This document shows, one piece after another, positions 7,360-14,992 of a DNA stretch of 15,202 nt. The notes under the pieces were generated by a model. The model worked only from the letters and a program-made list of their open reading frames with translations. It was not told where the DNA came from and did not search any database. The position numbers and the translations under genes are program-made. Numbering within the stretch: the stretch's first letter is position 1; each line of letters opens with the position of its first letter. Source of the stretch: Geminicoccus sp035556675 (GTDB lineage Bacteria > Pseudomonadota > Alphaproteobacteria > Geminicoccales > Geminicoccaceae); contig NZ_DATMFZ010000230.1 in assembly GCF_035556675.1 (NCBI RefSeq), positions 1-15,202 of the forward strand, in the 5' to 3' direction.

Positions 7360-9081
7360 TCACTCGCTGTCGGTGCTCTGCTCCTCCTGCTTGCGCCGCA
7401 GGGCGGCACCCAGGATGTCGCCCAGCGAGGCGCCGCTGTCGGACGAGCCGTACTCGGCCATGGCCTGCTTCTCGTCGGCTAGCTCCAGCGCCTTGATCGA
7501 GAGCTGCAGCTTGCGCGACTGCAGATCGACCGCCTGGACCCGGGCATCGACCTTCTCGCCGACCGCGAAGCGGTCCGGGCGCTGGTCCTGCCGGTCGCGC
7601 GCCAGCTCCATCTTGCGGATGAAGCCCGGCGCACCGCCGCTGGTCTCGACCTCGAGGCCGCCCGGGGTCACCTCCTTGACGGTGCAGGTGACGCGGTCAC
7701 CCCGCTTCACGCCGGAGACGGCCTCCTTGAAGGGGTCGCCCGCCAGCTGCTTGACGCCGAGGGAGATGCGCTCCTTCTCGATGTCGACCTCGAGCACCAC
7801 CGCCTTGACGACGTCGCCCTTCTTGTAGTTCTGGGCGGCCTGCTCGCCGTCCATCTCCCAGGACAGGTCGGTCAGGTGGACCATGCCGTCGATGTCTTCG
7901 TCGAGGCCCAGGAACACGCCGAACTCGGTGATGTTCTTGACCTCGCCCTCGACGATCGTGCCCGCCGGATACTTCTCGGCGAAGCTCTCCCACGGGTTCT
8001 GCATGACCTGCTTGAGGCCCAGCGAGATGCGGCGCTTGTCGGCATCGACCTCCAGCACCATCACCTCGACCTCCTGGGAGGTGGAGACGATCTTGCCGGG
8101 GTGGATGTTCTTCTTGGTCCAGCTCATCTCGGAGACGTGGACCAGGCCCTCCACACCAGGCTCCAGCTCCACGAAGGCGCCGTAGTCGGTGATGTTGGTG
8201 ACGCGGCCGGTGTACTTCGCACCCACCGGGTACTTGGCCTCGACGCCTTCCCACGGATCCGCCTCGAGCTGCTTCATGCCGAGGCTGATGCGCTGGGTCT
8301 CGCGGTTGAAGCGGATCACCTGGACGCGGACGTTCTGGCCGACCTGGAGCACGTCGGTCGGGTGCGCCACGCGCTTCCAGCTGATGTCGGTGACGTGGAG
8401 CAGGCCGTCCAGGCCGCCCAGGTCGACGAACGCACCGTAGTCGGTGATGTTCTTGACCACGCCGTCGATGATCTGGCCTTCGCGCAGGTTGGCCAGCAGC
8501 TCGTTGCGCTGCTCGGCCCGGCTCTCCTCGAGCACGGCCCGGCGGGAGACCACGATGTTGCCGCGGCGGCGATCCATCTTGAGGATCAGGAACGGCTCGG
8601 GCTTGCCGACCAGGTGGCCGACCTCGCGCACCGGGCGGATGTCGACCTGCGAGCCCGGCAGGAACGCCACGGCACCGCCCAGGTCGACGGCGAAGCCGCC
8701 CTTGACCCGGCCGAAGATGTGGCCCTCGACCTTCTGCTCGGCGGTGAACGCCGCTTCCAGCCGGTTCCAGCTCTCCTCGCGCCGCGCCTTGTCACGGCTG
8801 AGGACGGCCTCGCCGTTCTTGTTCTCGAACCGCTCGACATAGATGTCGACCTGATCGCCGACGTTCACCTCGGGCGGCTGGCCCTGGGTGGAGAACTCCT
8901 TGAGCGAGACACGGCCTTCGGCCTTCAGTCCCACGTCGACGATGGCCTCGTCGCCGTCGATCGCGATGATCCGGCCCTTGACGACCGAACCTTCCAGACG
9001 ATCGCTGCGGCCGAAGCTCTCGTCGAGCATCGCAGCGAAGTCCTCGCGGGCGGCGGAGGAGGCGGTGGCGAGTTCTTGCAT
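7360..9081 (-). CDS. rpsA: 30S ribosomal protein S1
   Basis: Binds mRNA and brings it to the 30S subunit for initiation. The product is 573 aa with six S1 (OB-fold) repeats at about 30-97, 115-181, 202-270, 287-357, 374-444 and 460-530. Repeats 3 to 5 show the canonical NITDYGAFVDL / GLLHVTDISW and RISLGLKQ pattern. The C-terminal tail (539-573) is short and polar. The ATG at 9079-9081 has CCGGAG five bases upstream. It lies 74 bp downstream of cmk on the same strand, the usual alphaproteobacterial order aroA-cmk-rpsA. In many alphaproteobacteria ihfB follows rpsA; here a convergent amidohydrolase gene follows instead. Confidence 0.98.
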   Translation of the reverse strand: MQELATASSAAREDFAAMLDESFGRSDRLEGSVVKGRIIAIDGDEAIVDVGLKAEGRVSLKEFSTQGQPPEVNVGDQVDIYVERFENKNGEAVLSRDKARREESWNRLEAAFTAEQKVEGHIFGRVKGGFAVDLGGAVAFLPGSQVDIRPVREVGHLVGKPEPFLILKMDRRRGNIVVSRRAVLEESRAEQRNELLANLREGQIIDGVVKNITDYGAFVDLGGLDGLLHVTDISWKRVAHPTDVLQVGQNVRVQVIRFNRETQRISLGMKQLEADPWEGVEAKYPVGAKYTGRVTNITDYGAFVELEPGVEGLVHVSEMSWTKKNIHPGKIVSTSQEVEVMVLEVDADKRRISLGLKQVMQNPWESFAEKYPAGTIVEGEVKNITEFGVFLGLDEDIDGMVHLTDLSWEMDGEQAAQNYKKGDVVKAVVLEVDIEKERISLGVKQLAGDPFKEAVSGVKRGDRVTCTVKEVTPGGLEVETSGGAPGFIRKMELARDRQDQRPDRFAVGEKVDARVQAVDLQSRKLQLSIKALELADEKQAMAEYGSSDSGASLGDILGAALRRKQEEQSTDSE

Positions 9082-9103
9082 GCAAACTCCGGGATAAACC
9101 GGC

Positions 9104-9117
9104 TGCCGCGGGCGGCA
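9104..9117 (-). repeat. Short hairpin in the rpsA leader
   Basis: TGCCGC-GG-GCGGCA is a perfect 6-bp inverted repeat 22 bases upstream of the rpsA start, within the 74-bp cmk-rpsA gap. rpsA is translationally autoregulated through leader structure in E. coli, so a leader element is plausible, but the 2-base loop must open and the match may be chance in GC-rich DNA. Confidence 0.3.
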
Positions 9118-9156
9118 CCGGGCTCGAGGTGGCGATGACGAGGTGCGGCGAAACCG

Positions 9157-9798
9157 TCAGGCGCTGAGAGCGCGGGCTTCCTCGACCATGGCGACCGCCG
9201 CCCGAAAGGCGGTTTCGGGATCCATGTCGGTATTGTCGAGAACCCGAGCGTCCGGCGCAACGACCATGGGCGCGACCGCCCGACCCCCGTCGCGACGATC
9301 ACGCTCACGCATTTCTTCCAGCACGGCTGGAAAGCTAGCGTTCTCGCCACGCCTTTGCAACTCCGCATGGCGGCGGAATGCGCGTTCCTCGACGCTTGCG
9401 GTCACCCACAGCTTCACGGTGGCGCCGGGGCAGACCACCGTGCCGATGTCCCGGCCGGCCAGCACGGCCCCCGGCGGGGTGGCGGCGAAGCGGCGCTGGG
9501 CTTCCAGCAGGGCCGCGCGCACCGCCGGGAAGGCCGCCACCCTGGAGGCGCCGTTGCCGACCTCCTCGGCACGCAGGTCGTCGCGGCAGGTGTCGGCTAC
9601 CGTGATCCGCGGCGCCATCGCGGCTGCCGCCGCCGCATCGTCCAGGTCCTGGCCGGCATCGATCATCCGGCGGGCCAGGGCCCGGTAGAGCAGGCCGGTG
9701 TCCAGGAACTCCAGGCCGAACTGCCGGGCCAGGCGCCGGGCGAGCGTGCTCTTGCCCGATGCCGCCGGGCCGTCCACCGCGATCACGAGCGTGCTCAC
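9157..9798 (-). CDS. cmk: Cytidylate kinase
   Basis: Phosphorylates CMP and dCMP with ATP in the cytoplasm. The product is 213 aa. The P-loop is GPAASGKST (10-18), followed by FLDTGLLYRALARR (31-44) for nucleoside contact, GRDIGTVV (115-122) and the arginine-rich lid RERDRRD (164-170) that binds phosphates. The start is GTG at 9796-9798, with GGAGG eight bases upstream; it overlaps the aroA stop in the pattern GTGA. The frame stays open far upstream through aroA, but only this start gives the family N-terminus. It is in an operon with aroA, as is usual in proteobacteria. Confidence 0.97.
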   Translation of the reverse strand: MSTLVIAVDGPAASGKSTLARRLARQFGLEFLDTGLLYRALARRMIDAGQDLDDAAAAAAMAPRITVADTCRDDLRAEEVGNGASRVAAFPAVRAALLEAQRRFAATPPGAVLAGRDIGTVVCPGATVKLWVTASVEERAFRRHAELQRRGENASFPAVLEEMRERDRRDGGRAVAPMVVAPDARVLDNTDMDPETAFRAAVAMVEEARALSA

Positions 9799-11126
9799 GC
9801 CAGTTCCTCCGTGATCTTGGCGCCCAGGCCGTTCATGAGCTGCACGAAGCCCGGAAAGCTCGTGAAGATCGCCTCGGCACCCTCCACGCCCACCGGCTCC
9901 TGCGCCAGCCCGCCCAGCACCAGGAAGCTCATGGCGATGCGGTGGTCGAGCCTGGCATTGATCGTCACGCCACCGGCCAGCGCCGTCCCGCCCGTGCCGT
10001 GCACGATCAGGTCGTCGCCCTCGATCTCGACCTTCGCACCACAGGCGGCAAGTCCCTCCGCCATGGTGGCGAGCCGGTCGCTTTCCTTGACCCGCAGCTC
10101 GGCCAGGCCGCGCATCCTTGTGGTGCCACAGGCCAGTGCCGCCACCACCGAGAGCACCGGGTACTCGTCGATCATGGACGGCGCCCGGCCGGCCGGCACG
10201 TCCACACCCTGAAGGGGGCCGCCCTCGACCAGCAGGTCGGCCACGGTCTCGCCGCCGACGTCGCGCTGGTTCTGCCGGGTGATCTTCGCACCCATCTCCT
10301 CCAGCGTGGTGAACAGGCCGATGCGCAGCGGGTTCACGCACACCGCCTCCACCAGCACCCGGCTGCCCGGCGTGGCGGCAGCGGCGGCCACCGGGAAGGC
10401 GGCCGAGGACGGGTCGGCCGGCACCTGGAACGAGGCCGGCCGCAGTTCCGGCCGTCCGGTGATCCGCACGACGAGGCCGTCCTCGCCATGGGGTTCGGTT
10501 TCGACCGTGGCACCCATGTGTGCCAGCATCCGTTCGGTATGGTCGCGGGACGCCAGAGGCTCGGTCACGCTGGTGATGCCCGGCGCGTGGAGGCCTGCCA
10601 GCAGGATCGCCGACTTCACCTGGGCACTGGCCACCGGGCTCACATAGGAGAGCGGCAGCAGGTCGCGCCTGCCGGTGATCGCCGCGGGCAGCCGGTTGCC
10701 CGAGCGGCCGACGAAGCTGGCCCCCATCTGCGTCAGCGGGTTCATCACCCGCGCCATCGGCCGCGAGCGGAGCGAGCCGTCGCCGGTCATGATGCTGGTG
10801 AACGGGTGGCCGGCCAGGAGGCCCATCATCAGCCTGGCCCCGGTGCCGGCATTGCCCATGTCCAGCACGCAGGCGGGCTCGGCCAGGCCGCCCACGCCCA
10901 CGCCGTGGACGGTCCAGGCACCAGCACCGGTGCGGGCGATCTCCACCCCCAGCCGTTGCAGGGCATGGGCGGTGGCGAGCACGTCCTCGCCCTCCAGCAG
11001 GCCCTCGATCCGGCTCTGGCCCACCGCCAGTGCCGCGAACATCAAGGAGCGGTGCGAGATCGACTTGTCGCCGGGCACGCGCACAGTGCCTGTCAGCGCG
11101 TCGGAACGGGCCGCCTGAAGCTGCAT
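9795..11126 (-). CDS. aroA: 5-enolpyruvylshikimate-3-phosphate synthase
   Basis: Sixth step of the shikimate pathway: joins PEP to shikimate-3-phosphate. The product is 443 aa, the usual length. Visible motifs are PGDKSISHRS (18-27; K21 and R26 contact substrates), GNAGTGARLM (91-100), SRPMARVMNPL (121-131), SAQVKS (167-172), RDHTERML (194-201), MIDEYP with D320 and KESDR with E348 (catalytic), and LDHRIAMSF (393-401). The overall pattern (GDKS, RPMxRVMNPL, RxHxE, SAQVK) is that of class II enzymes such as Agrobacterium CP4. The PEP-site loop, however, has Gly94 where CP4 has Ala100, and NPLR (265-268) where CP4 has NPTR. It is the first gene of an aroA-cmk unit; the ATG at 11126 has only a weak ribosome site. 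Confidence 0.97.
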   Translation of the reverse strand: MQLQAARSDALTGTVRVPGDKSISHRSLMFAALAVGQSRIEGLLEGEDVLATAHALQRLGVEIARTGAGAWTVHGVGVGGLAEPACVLDMGNAGTGARLMMGLLAGHPFTSIMTGDGSLRSRPMARVMNPLTQMGASFVGRSGNRLPAAITGRRDLLPLSYVSPVASAQVKSAILLAGLHAPGITSVTEPLASRDHTERMLAHMGATVETEPHGEDGLVVRITGRPELRPASFQVPADPSSAAFPVAAAAATPGSRVLVEAVCVNPLRIGLFTTLEEMGAKITRQNQRDVGGETVADLLVEGGPLQGVDVPAGRAPSMIDEYPVLSVVAALACGTTRMRGLAELRVKESDRLATMAEGLAACGAKVEIEGDDLIVHGTGGTALAGGVTINARLDHRIAMSFLVLGGLAQEPVGVEGAEAIFTSFPGFVQLMNGLGAKITEELA

Positions 11127-11212
11127 CGGGAAAGGATCCGTTCGAGCTGCCGGTCGCCTTGGACCGGACGTGAATCATCGTGGCGCGGCGCCGGGCACAC
11201 GCGAAATGATTT

Positions 11213-11241
11213 TTGACAGAGGTGGTGGCTCGTGGCAATCG
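11213..11241 (+). promoter_or_regulatory. Candidate promoter of the FYDLN-acid gene
   Basis: A perfect -35 box TTGACA (11213-11218) lies 75 bases upstream of the ATG, in a locally AT-richer patch (AAATGATTTTTGACA). With a 17-base spacer the -10 would be CAATCG (11236-11241), a poor match. This is a candidate only. Confidence 0.4.
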
Positions 11242-11292
11242 CGCCCGAGTTCTCTCCTACATTCCCTACATCCTGTCTCCGGAGGCCCCCCG

Positions 11293-11709
11293 ATGGCCAA
11301 GCCCGAATGGGGCGCGAAGCGAATCTGCCTGAACTGCGGCGCGCGCTTCTACGATCTCAACAATTCGCCGATCGTCTGCCCGAGCTGCGGCACCCCTTAT
11401 GACGTCGAGGTGGCGAGCCGGGTGCGCAAGGCGCGGCCCGCCCGTGCCGCGGTGGTCGAAGACGAGGATCTGGTGACGGCCAAGGGCGCCGCTGCGACCG
11501 AGGACGAGGATGCCGAGGTGCTCGACGAGGTCGGCGACGACGAGGCGCTGGTCGAAGCCGAGGACGACGACGTCGAGGACGTCCCGGCCGACACGGACGA
11601 GGACGAGGAGGACGATGCGCTGATCGAGGACGTCGAGGAACTCGGCGACGAGGACGACATGTCCGACGTGATCGAGGGCGGCCGCGACGAGGACGAGGAG
11701 AGCCGCTGA
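11293..11709 (+). CDS. FYDLN acid domain protein (TIGR02300-type zinc ribbon with acidic tail)
   Basis: Small protein of 138 aa found across alphaproteobacteria, function unknown. Residues 1-40 carry a zinc ribbon with C12-x2-C15 and C29-x2-C32, and between them the signature RFYDLN (18-23). From about residue 50 the chain is almost entirely acidic (runs of Asp, Glu, Val and Ala), probably disordered. The ATG at 11293 is set by GGAGG at 11281-11285, seven bases upstream; the frame is open further back, but the family begins at MAKPEWGAKR. Its place divergent from aroA and before tRNA-Ala is a familiar alphaproteobacterial neighbourhood. The domain suggests nucleic-acid or protein contact, which is inference. 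Confidence 0.93.
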   Translation: MAKPEWGAKRICLNCGARFYDLNNSPIVCPSCGTPYDVEVASRVRKARPARAAVVEDEDLVTAKGAAATEDEDAEVLDEVGDDEALVEAEDDDVEDVPADTDEDEEDDALIEDVEELGDEDDMSDVIEGGRDEDEESR

Positions 11710-11740
11710 CGCGAAAGGTGCAGCGGTGTGCATTTGGCTC

Positions 11741-11769
11741 TTGCCAGCCGCGCGCCGCTCGCCTATCTC
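11741..11769 (+). promoter_or_regulatory. Candidate tRNA-Ala promoter
   Basis: TTGCCA (11741-11746) and TATCTC (11764-11769) are separated by exactly 17 bases and place the transcription start about 15 bases upstream of the tRNA 5' end. This is a reasonable sigma-70-type match for a tRNA gene in GC-rich DNA. Confidence 0.5.
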
Positions 11770-11790
11770 GCGCTTCGTCGTTCGACGGGC

Positions 11791-11866
<76 letters not shown>

Positions 11867-11933
11867 TTCCCGCGAACGATTTCAATAGATTGGCCGACGT
11901 CGATAGTCCCGGAATGGGACGGACTGCTTCTAA

Positions 11934-11954
11934 GGCAGCCCCACGGCAGCCCCA
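11934..11954. repeat. Short tandem direct repeat
   Basis: The 10-mer GGCAGCCCCA occurs twice (11934-11943 and 11945-11954) separated by one base, just downstream of the tRNA gene. No function can be assigned. Confidence 0.5.
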
Positions 11955-12407
11955 GGCGGAAACACAGGTCAATCAGGAGCAATGGGCGGCCATCGGCATG
12001 GCTTCATGCTGGCGGAGCCGAAGCCCGTGACCATCGGCCCGAAGCGTCCACGCTCCTCTCGGCATCGACCTCCAGAACCTGAAGGCCCCGCAGCTGGCGA
12101 GCGGCCTCGTGAACACGTCCAGCGGGCTCACACAAAGAAGATAGGTCGGAGCGTCATTGGCGTCATGGATCCTGGACCCACGACGTTGTCCCCCGATCCT
12201 CGGATTTCCGGGGGTGTTCTCCGGCCAAGAGTGCTCCATAGGCAGGTCCCGGTCTGTCGGCAGGCATGCATCTTCATCGCCACCGGAGCTGCCGCAGTGG
12301 CGGCTCCTTGCCGCTCGGGCGGGCTGGAGCACGAATGTCCAGCCATGGGGATTTCTGGGGGAGTGGTGGCTCGCGTTGATCCGCGTCGCCCGCTGCCTAC
12401 CTCTGCA

Positions 12408-12428
12408 GTACCGCCCGCTTGGCGGTAC
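12408..12428. repeat. Perfect inverted repeat upstream of the nucleotidyltransferase pair
   Basis: GTACCGCC-CGCTT-GGCGGTAC is a perfect 8-bp stem with a 5-base loop, lying about 136 bases upstream of the two-gene nucleotidyltransferase unit. No T-tract follows, so it is a poor intrinsic terminator. It could be an operator for the downstream pair or a relic of a mobile-element end. Confidence 0.4.
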
Positions 12429-12564
12429 CGAGGAGCGCACGGTATGCGTGACGCTACCGCTGCGGGAACGTCGCGAGATAGATTTAGTTGTCCGTAAACG
12501 TCCAGGAATGTACGTTGACACCCAGGCCGATGGTGATGAGCCTGGCTTGTAGGAGCATGTCGCC

Positions 12565-12759
12565 GTGAGCGTTGGAAAGTTCGATCCTGCCGATCGTGCG
12601 TCGGAAAAGGCTCAGCAGCGCGCCCAGGACGATGCTCGGCTCATGTCGGGTGAAGTGAGCCGCCAGGCGCTGCGCCATGAAGTGTCGTTCGTGCCGGTGG
12701 AGATGATCCGCGGATCGCGGCTGCTCGGCAGGCCGAACTGGGCTCGCAAAGCAGCGTGA
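12565..12759 (+). CDS. Small protein coupled to a nucleotidyltransferase; candidate antitoxin
   Basis: The product is 64 aa. The start is GTG at 12565 with AGGAG (12551-12555) nine bases upstream, the only good ribosome site nearby. The N-terminal half is charged and helical (RASEKAQQRAQDDARLMSGEV), followed by SRQALRHEVSFVPVEMI and a basic end. The pattern 'DDARxxxSGExSxxxLRxE' recalls small uncharacterised proteobacterial proteins I have seen beside toxin-like genes, but I cannot name a family. The stop overlaps the next gene's GTG by 4 bp, so the two are translated together. A small gene placed first and coupled to a nucleotidyltransferase gene is the usual layout of antitoxin before toxin. 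The antitoxin role is inference. Confidence 0.65.
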   Translation: MSVGKFDPADRASEKAQQRAQDDARLMSGEVSRQALRHEVSFVPVEMIRGSRLLGRPNWARKAA

Positions 12760-13556
12760 GCCCCGCCGGCGGACCGGTTTCGCCGCACGATCTCAAGCAC
12801 ATCCTCGTAGCGATCGAAGACCAGCCGGCCTTCCTCATCGGAGGGCAGGCCCTGAACATCTGGGCCGAGCGCTATGCGCTGACGGTCCCCGAGCTGCTGG
12901 TGTTTGGCCCATACACCAGCAAGGACGTGGACTTCATCGGGACCCGCGATGTCGCCTGCGCGATTGCCGAGGCGACGGGAGGCAGGCTCTTGGAGCCGAC
13001 GATCGACCGATGCACGCCCAGCACGGCCATCGTCGAGATCCCAGTCACGAACGGGCCTGGCATCATGTGGGTCGACTTCCTCGACGGCGTGCTCGGGATC
13101 TCCAAGCCGGATCTGGATCGTGGCACCCAGACGATCGAACTGGTCTATGCCGGTGGCAGCCTGAGGCTGGCCCTCCTCGACCCGATCGGCTGCCTGAAGA
13201 GTCGATGGGCCAATGTCTACCACCCGGCCTTGCTGCGCCGGGACAACAATGCACTCCGCCAGCTGCGAGCATCTCCTATCGTCGCTGCGGCCTATCTCGA
13301 CGAGCTGATCGACCAAGGCGCACGTCAGGACCTCAATAGGTCGATCCGGCAGCTTCACCACTGGCTCAGGCGAGACGAGATCGGCCGGAAAGCTGAGCAG
13401 GCAGTGGTTGACCATGGCATCATGGATCCACTCGACATTCTGCGACGCCTGTTGGATGAGCCGCGGCTCGACTCTCGCTTCCGCAGCTGCCAACTCACCT
13501 GGATGGTGGCTGACATCGAGCAGATGCGCTCCGTAGCCAGCCACATGCACAGCTAA
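12756..13556 (+). CDS. Nucleotidyltransferase-fold protein (MNT/AbiEii-like), candidate toxin
   Basis: The product is 266 aa. Residues 26-36 (FLIGGQALNIW) carry the GG motif, followed by S55-K-D57-V-D59-F (the paired acids) and D107 in MWVDFLDG as the third acid: the catalytic triad of the DNA-polymerase-beta nucleotidyltransferase superfamily. The region after 135 (LALLDPIGCLKSRWANVY and beyond) is mostly helical, as in AbiEii/MNT relatives, where it shapes the substrate site. It starts at GTG 12756, overlapping the upstream gene's stop. Superfamily members transfer NMPs to tRNA, protein or small molecules; toxin members block translation. All three acids are present, so it is predicted to be active. 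The substrate is unknown. It could also be a housekeeping or antibiotic-modifying nucleotidyltransferase, which is less likely given the context. Confidence 0.8.
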   Translation: MSPAGGPVSPHDLKHILVAIEDQPAFLIGGQALNIWAERYALTVPELLVFGPYTSKDVDFIGTRDVACAIAEATGGRLLEPTIDRCTPSTAIVEIPVTNGPGIMWVDFLDGVLGISKPDLDRGTQTIELVYAGGSLRLALLDPIGCLKSRWANVYHPALLRRDNNALRQLRASPIVAAAYLDELIDQGARQDLNRSIRQLHHWLRRDEIGRKAEQAVVDHGIMDPLDILRRLLDEPRLDSRFRSCQLTWMVADIEQMRSVASHMHS

Positions 13557-13567
13557 TGAGGGGGTAG

Positions 13568-13840
13568 CCGCTCCAGGTCGCCCAGGGGCGGCTGCTCATC
13601 TCCGGCGACGTCGCGATCGCGAGCCGCAAGCACGCGATCGACGCATCGATCGAGGCAGGGCTGGTCGCCATGCCTTCGCGTTGGTCGAGACTGCCGTTGG
13701 TGGAGAAGGTAGGGCGCCTCCTGATCCATTGGTGGCAGATCATCGTGCACGCGGGCGAGGCCCCTGCAGGCATGGCCTGGGCGGTGCCCGACGCCTACGG
13801 TGGCGACCGGCGCCGGCTCGACAGGTGGCGGCAGCGGTGA
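13568..13840 (+). pseudogene. 5'-truncated gene remnant, unknown family
   Basis: Ninety open codons follow a TAG at 13565-13567 and end in TGA at 13838-13840. Third positions are almost all G or C, as in real genes here, from the first codon onwards, yet no ATG, GTG or TTG occurs before 13670. The reading (GRLLISGDVAIASRKHAIDA, then LPLVEKVGRLLIHWW) therefore seems to be the tail of a gene that lost its 5' end. An intact 56-aa ORF from ATG 13670 is the alternative. I recognise no domain. Confidence 0.4.
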
Positions 13841-13916
13841 CCCACCGCCGAACCCGACGACGCGCTGGCCGCTGGGTGCCGCATTGCCGAGGGCAGCGTT
13901 CCCGAGGCCGCGCCGC

Positions 13917-14171
13917 TCAGGCCACCTTCGTCGAGTGCGGCTTGCTGGCGCTCCTGTAGGCTTCCAGCCAGGCCAGCGCATCGGTCCCCGCGAACACGGT
14001 CCGCCGACGGATCTTGGTCGCGCGCAGCCTTCCCCGGGCGATCTCGTCGAACACGTGGGACCGGCCGACTCCGAAGGCCTCGCAGAGGCCGGGGATGTCG
14101 TAGGCGGGGCCGACAGCCACGCTCATGCCCAGGCTTGGCGCATCGGCGGCAGACAGGTGAGGCGCGGTCAT
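13917..14171 (-). CDS. Excisionase-like helix-turn-helix protein (AlpA / HTH_17 type)
   Basis: The product is 84 aa. Residues 24-70 give the MerR-like winged HTH of excisionases: YDIPGLCEAFGVGRSHVFDE (24-43) for the recognition part, IARGRLRATKIRRRTVF (44-60) for the wing, and GTDALAWLEAYR at 62-73. The ATG at 14169-14171 has GGAG eight bases upstream and overlaps, by 4 bp, the TGA that ends the open frame of the decayed gene upstream. Such proteins direct integrase towards excision or act as small island regulators. No integrase is seen in the window. It is the best-preserved mobile-element gene here. Confidence 0.8.
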   Translation of the reverse strand: MTAPHLSAADAPSLGMSVAVGPAYDIPGLCEAFGVGRSHVFDEIARGRLRATKIRRRTVFAGTDALAWLEAYRSASKPHSTKVA

Positions 14172-14767
14172 CCCGGCTCCAGGCAGATCGGAAGCTCCTG
14201 GCCCTCGTGTGGAGCACCGACCAGTTGCTGCCGGCGTTGGTCGAAGTCTGCGCGTGGTTGCGCAGCTCCCAGCCCGGCAGGCCGTCGCCGGTGCCCAGGC
14301 AGGGGAACACGTTCAGCGGGTAGATTGGGGGCGGCCAGTGCCGCGGGTCCGATTGAACCGGTTGCCCATGCCGATGCTTTCCCCGATCCAGTAGCCGCTG
14401 GTCGTGAAACTGCTCTTGTTCCGCAGAGCTCCAGGGCGTAGCGGTAGCCGCGCTGGATGCGAGCCTTGCTCGGCTGCGCGACGCTCATCCAGGGGCGGAC
14501 GTAGGTGCCGGGGTTCTTGCCTTCGCTCGAATCGTCGCCCCGTCTGCCGCCGTCGTAGCTCGAGATGTCGACTTGCCTGGCAACCCCCTTCGGGAAGTCG
14601 AACCAGCCGTCGAAGTTGTCGTCGATCGCAGCGAAGCCTGACGCGCCCAGGGCCGCGGGGAAGGCGTTGCTGCTGTTATTCTGCGTGGCCCGGACCAGGC
14701 GACCCTGCAGGCCCTGCTCGGTGCCGGTGTGCCGGCAGACATGCACACAGACCTTGGTTGATCGCAC
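14168..14767 (-). pseudogene. Frameshifted gene, unknown family
   Basis: One reading frame is open for 199 codons from GTG 14767, but the coding signal does not stay in it. In the first part (down to about 14430) third positions are strongly GC-rich and the protein looks natural (SNAFPAALGASGFAAIDDNF, GTYVRPWMSVAQPSKARI, GYRYALEL). Then the bias and sensible sequence move to a second frame (RNKSSFTTSGYWIGESIGMG, about 14430-14340), and then to the third frame (IYPLNVFPCLGTGDG, GWELRNHAQTSTNAGSNWSV, about 14330-14180). This suggests at least two frameshifts in one original gene of roughly 200 codons. No domain is recognised; a phage-type structural protein is only a guess. No ribosome site is visible at 14767. 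Confidence 0.5.
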
Positions 14768-14992
14768 ATTACTAGAACGGATTTCTGTTTCCCGTTATTG
14801 GTTGTAGTGCTGCTGTTGACGCTTGGTGGGCCCGCTGTGTGGCTTCCCTTCAAGAGCAATCCTGTGATCGTGGTAGCCCGGAACTCCACTTGTGATATCT
14901 GGAGTTGGCGACGCGTTGATGGCCGTTACCGTTTCCGGAACAACCGCAAGAGCCTTCGGCCCCTGCACCAACCATCTTGAGGGGCTTCCGCC
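14768..14992. other. Non-coding gap of lower GC before the RTX fragment
   Basis: About 225 bases, visibly less GC-rich than the rest, between the divergent decayed gene (minus) and the RTX gene fragment (plus). A 60-codon open frame (14798-14980) has no ribosome site and no coding bias. It probably carries the RTX gene promoter; TTGACG occurs at 14816-14821 without a clear -10. Confidence 0.4.

Larger units (their letters stand above)
11867..12564. other. Gene-poor region after tRNA-Ala
   Basis: About 700 bases in which I find no convincing gene. Open frames up to 182 codons exist on both strands, but their protein sequences are rich in Arg/Pro/Ser, show no domain, and lack the third-position GC bias seen in real genes here. 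A small hairpin, GTCCC-GGAAT-GGGAC (11906-11920), lies 40 bases after the tRNA and could act as a weak terminator. The rest may be eroded island DNA. Confidence 0.5.

Noticed and set aside
7876..9138. 420-codon plus-strand frame opposite rpsA
   Set aside because: Shadow of rpsA; repetitive only because the S1 repeats on the other strand are repetitive.
9157..11238. 693-codon minus-strand frame covering cmk and the aroA region
   Set aside because: Only its last 213 codons (from GTG 9798) match cytidylate kinase; the rest is aroA read in the wrong frame. It is not a fusion protein.
11973..12521. 182-codon minus-strand and 171-codon plus-strand frames after the tRNA
   Set aside because: No ribosome site, no domain, Arg/Pro/Ser-rich, no third-position GC bias. 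Either non-coding or too decayed to call.
12612..13550. 312-codon minus-strand frame opposite the nucleotidyltransferase gene
   Set aside because: The plus strand carries the nucleotidyltransferase motifs and a coupled start; the minus reading has no recognisable motif.
14798..14980. 60-codon plus-strand frame upstream of the RTX fragment
   Set aside because: No ribosome-binding site, no coding bias, lower GC; more likely leader or promoter DNA.
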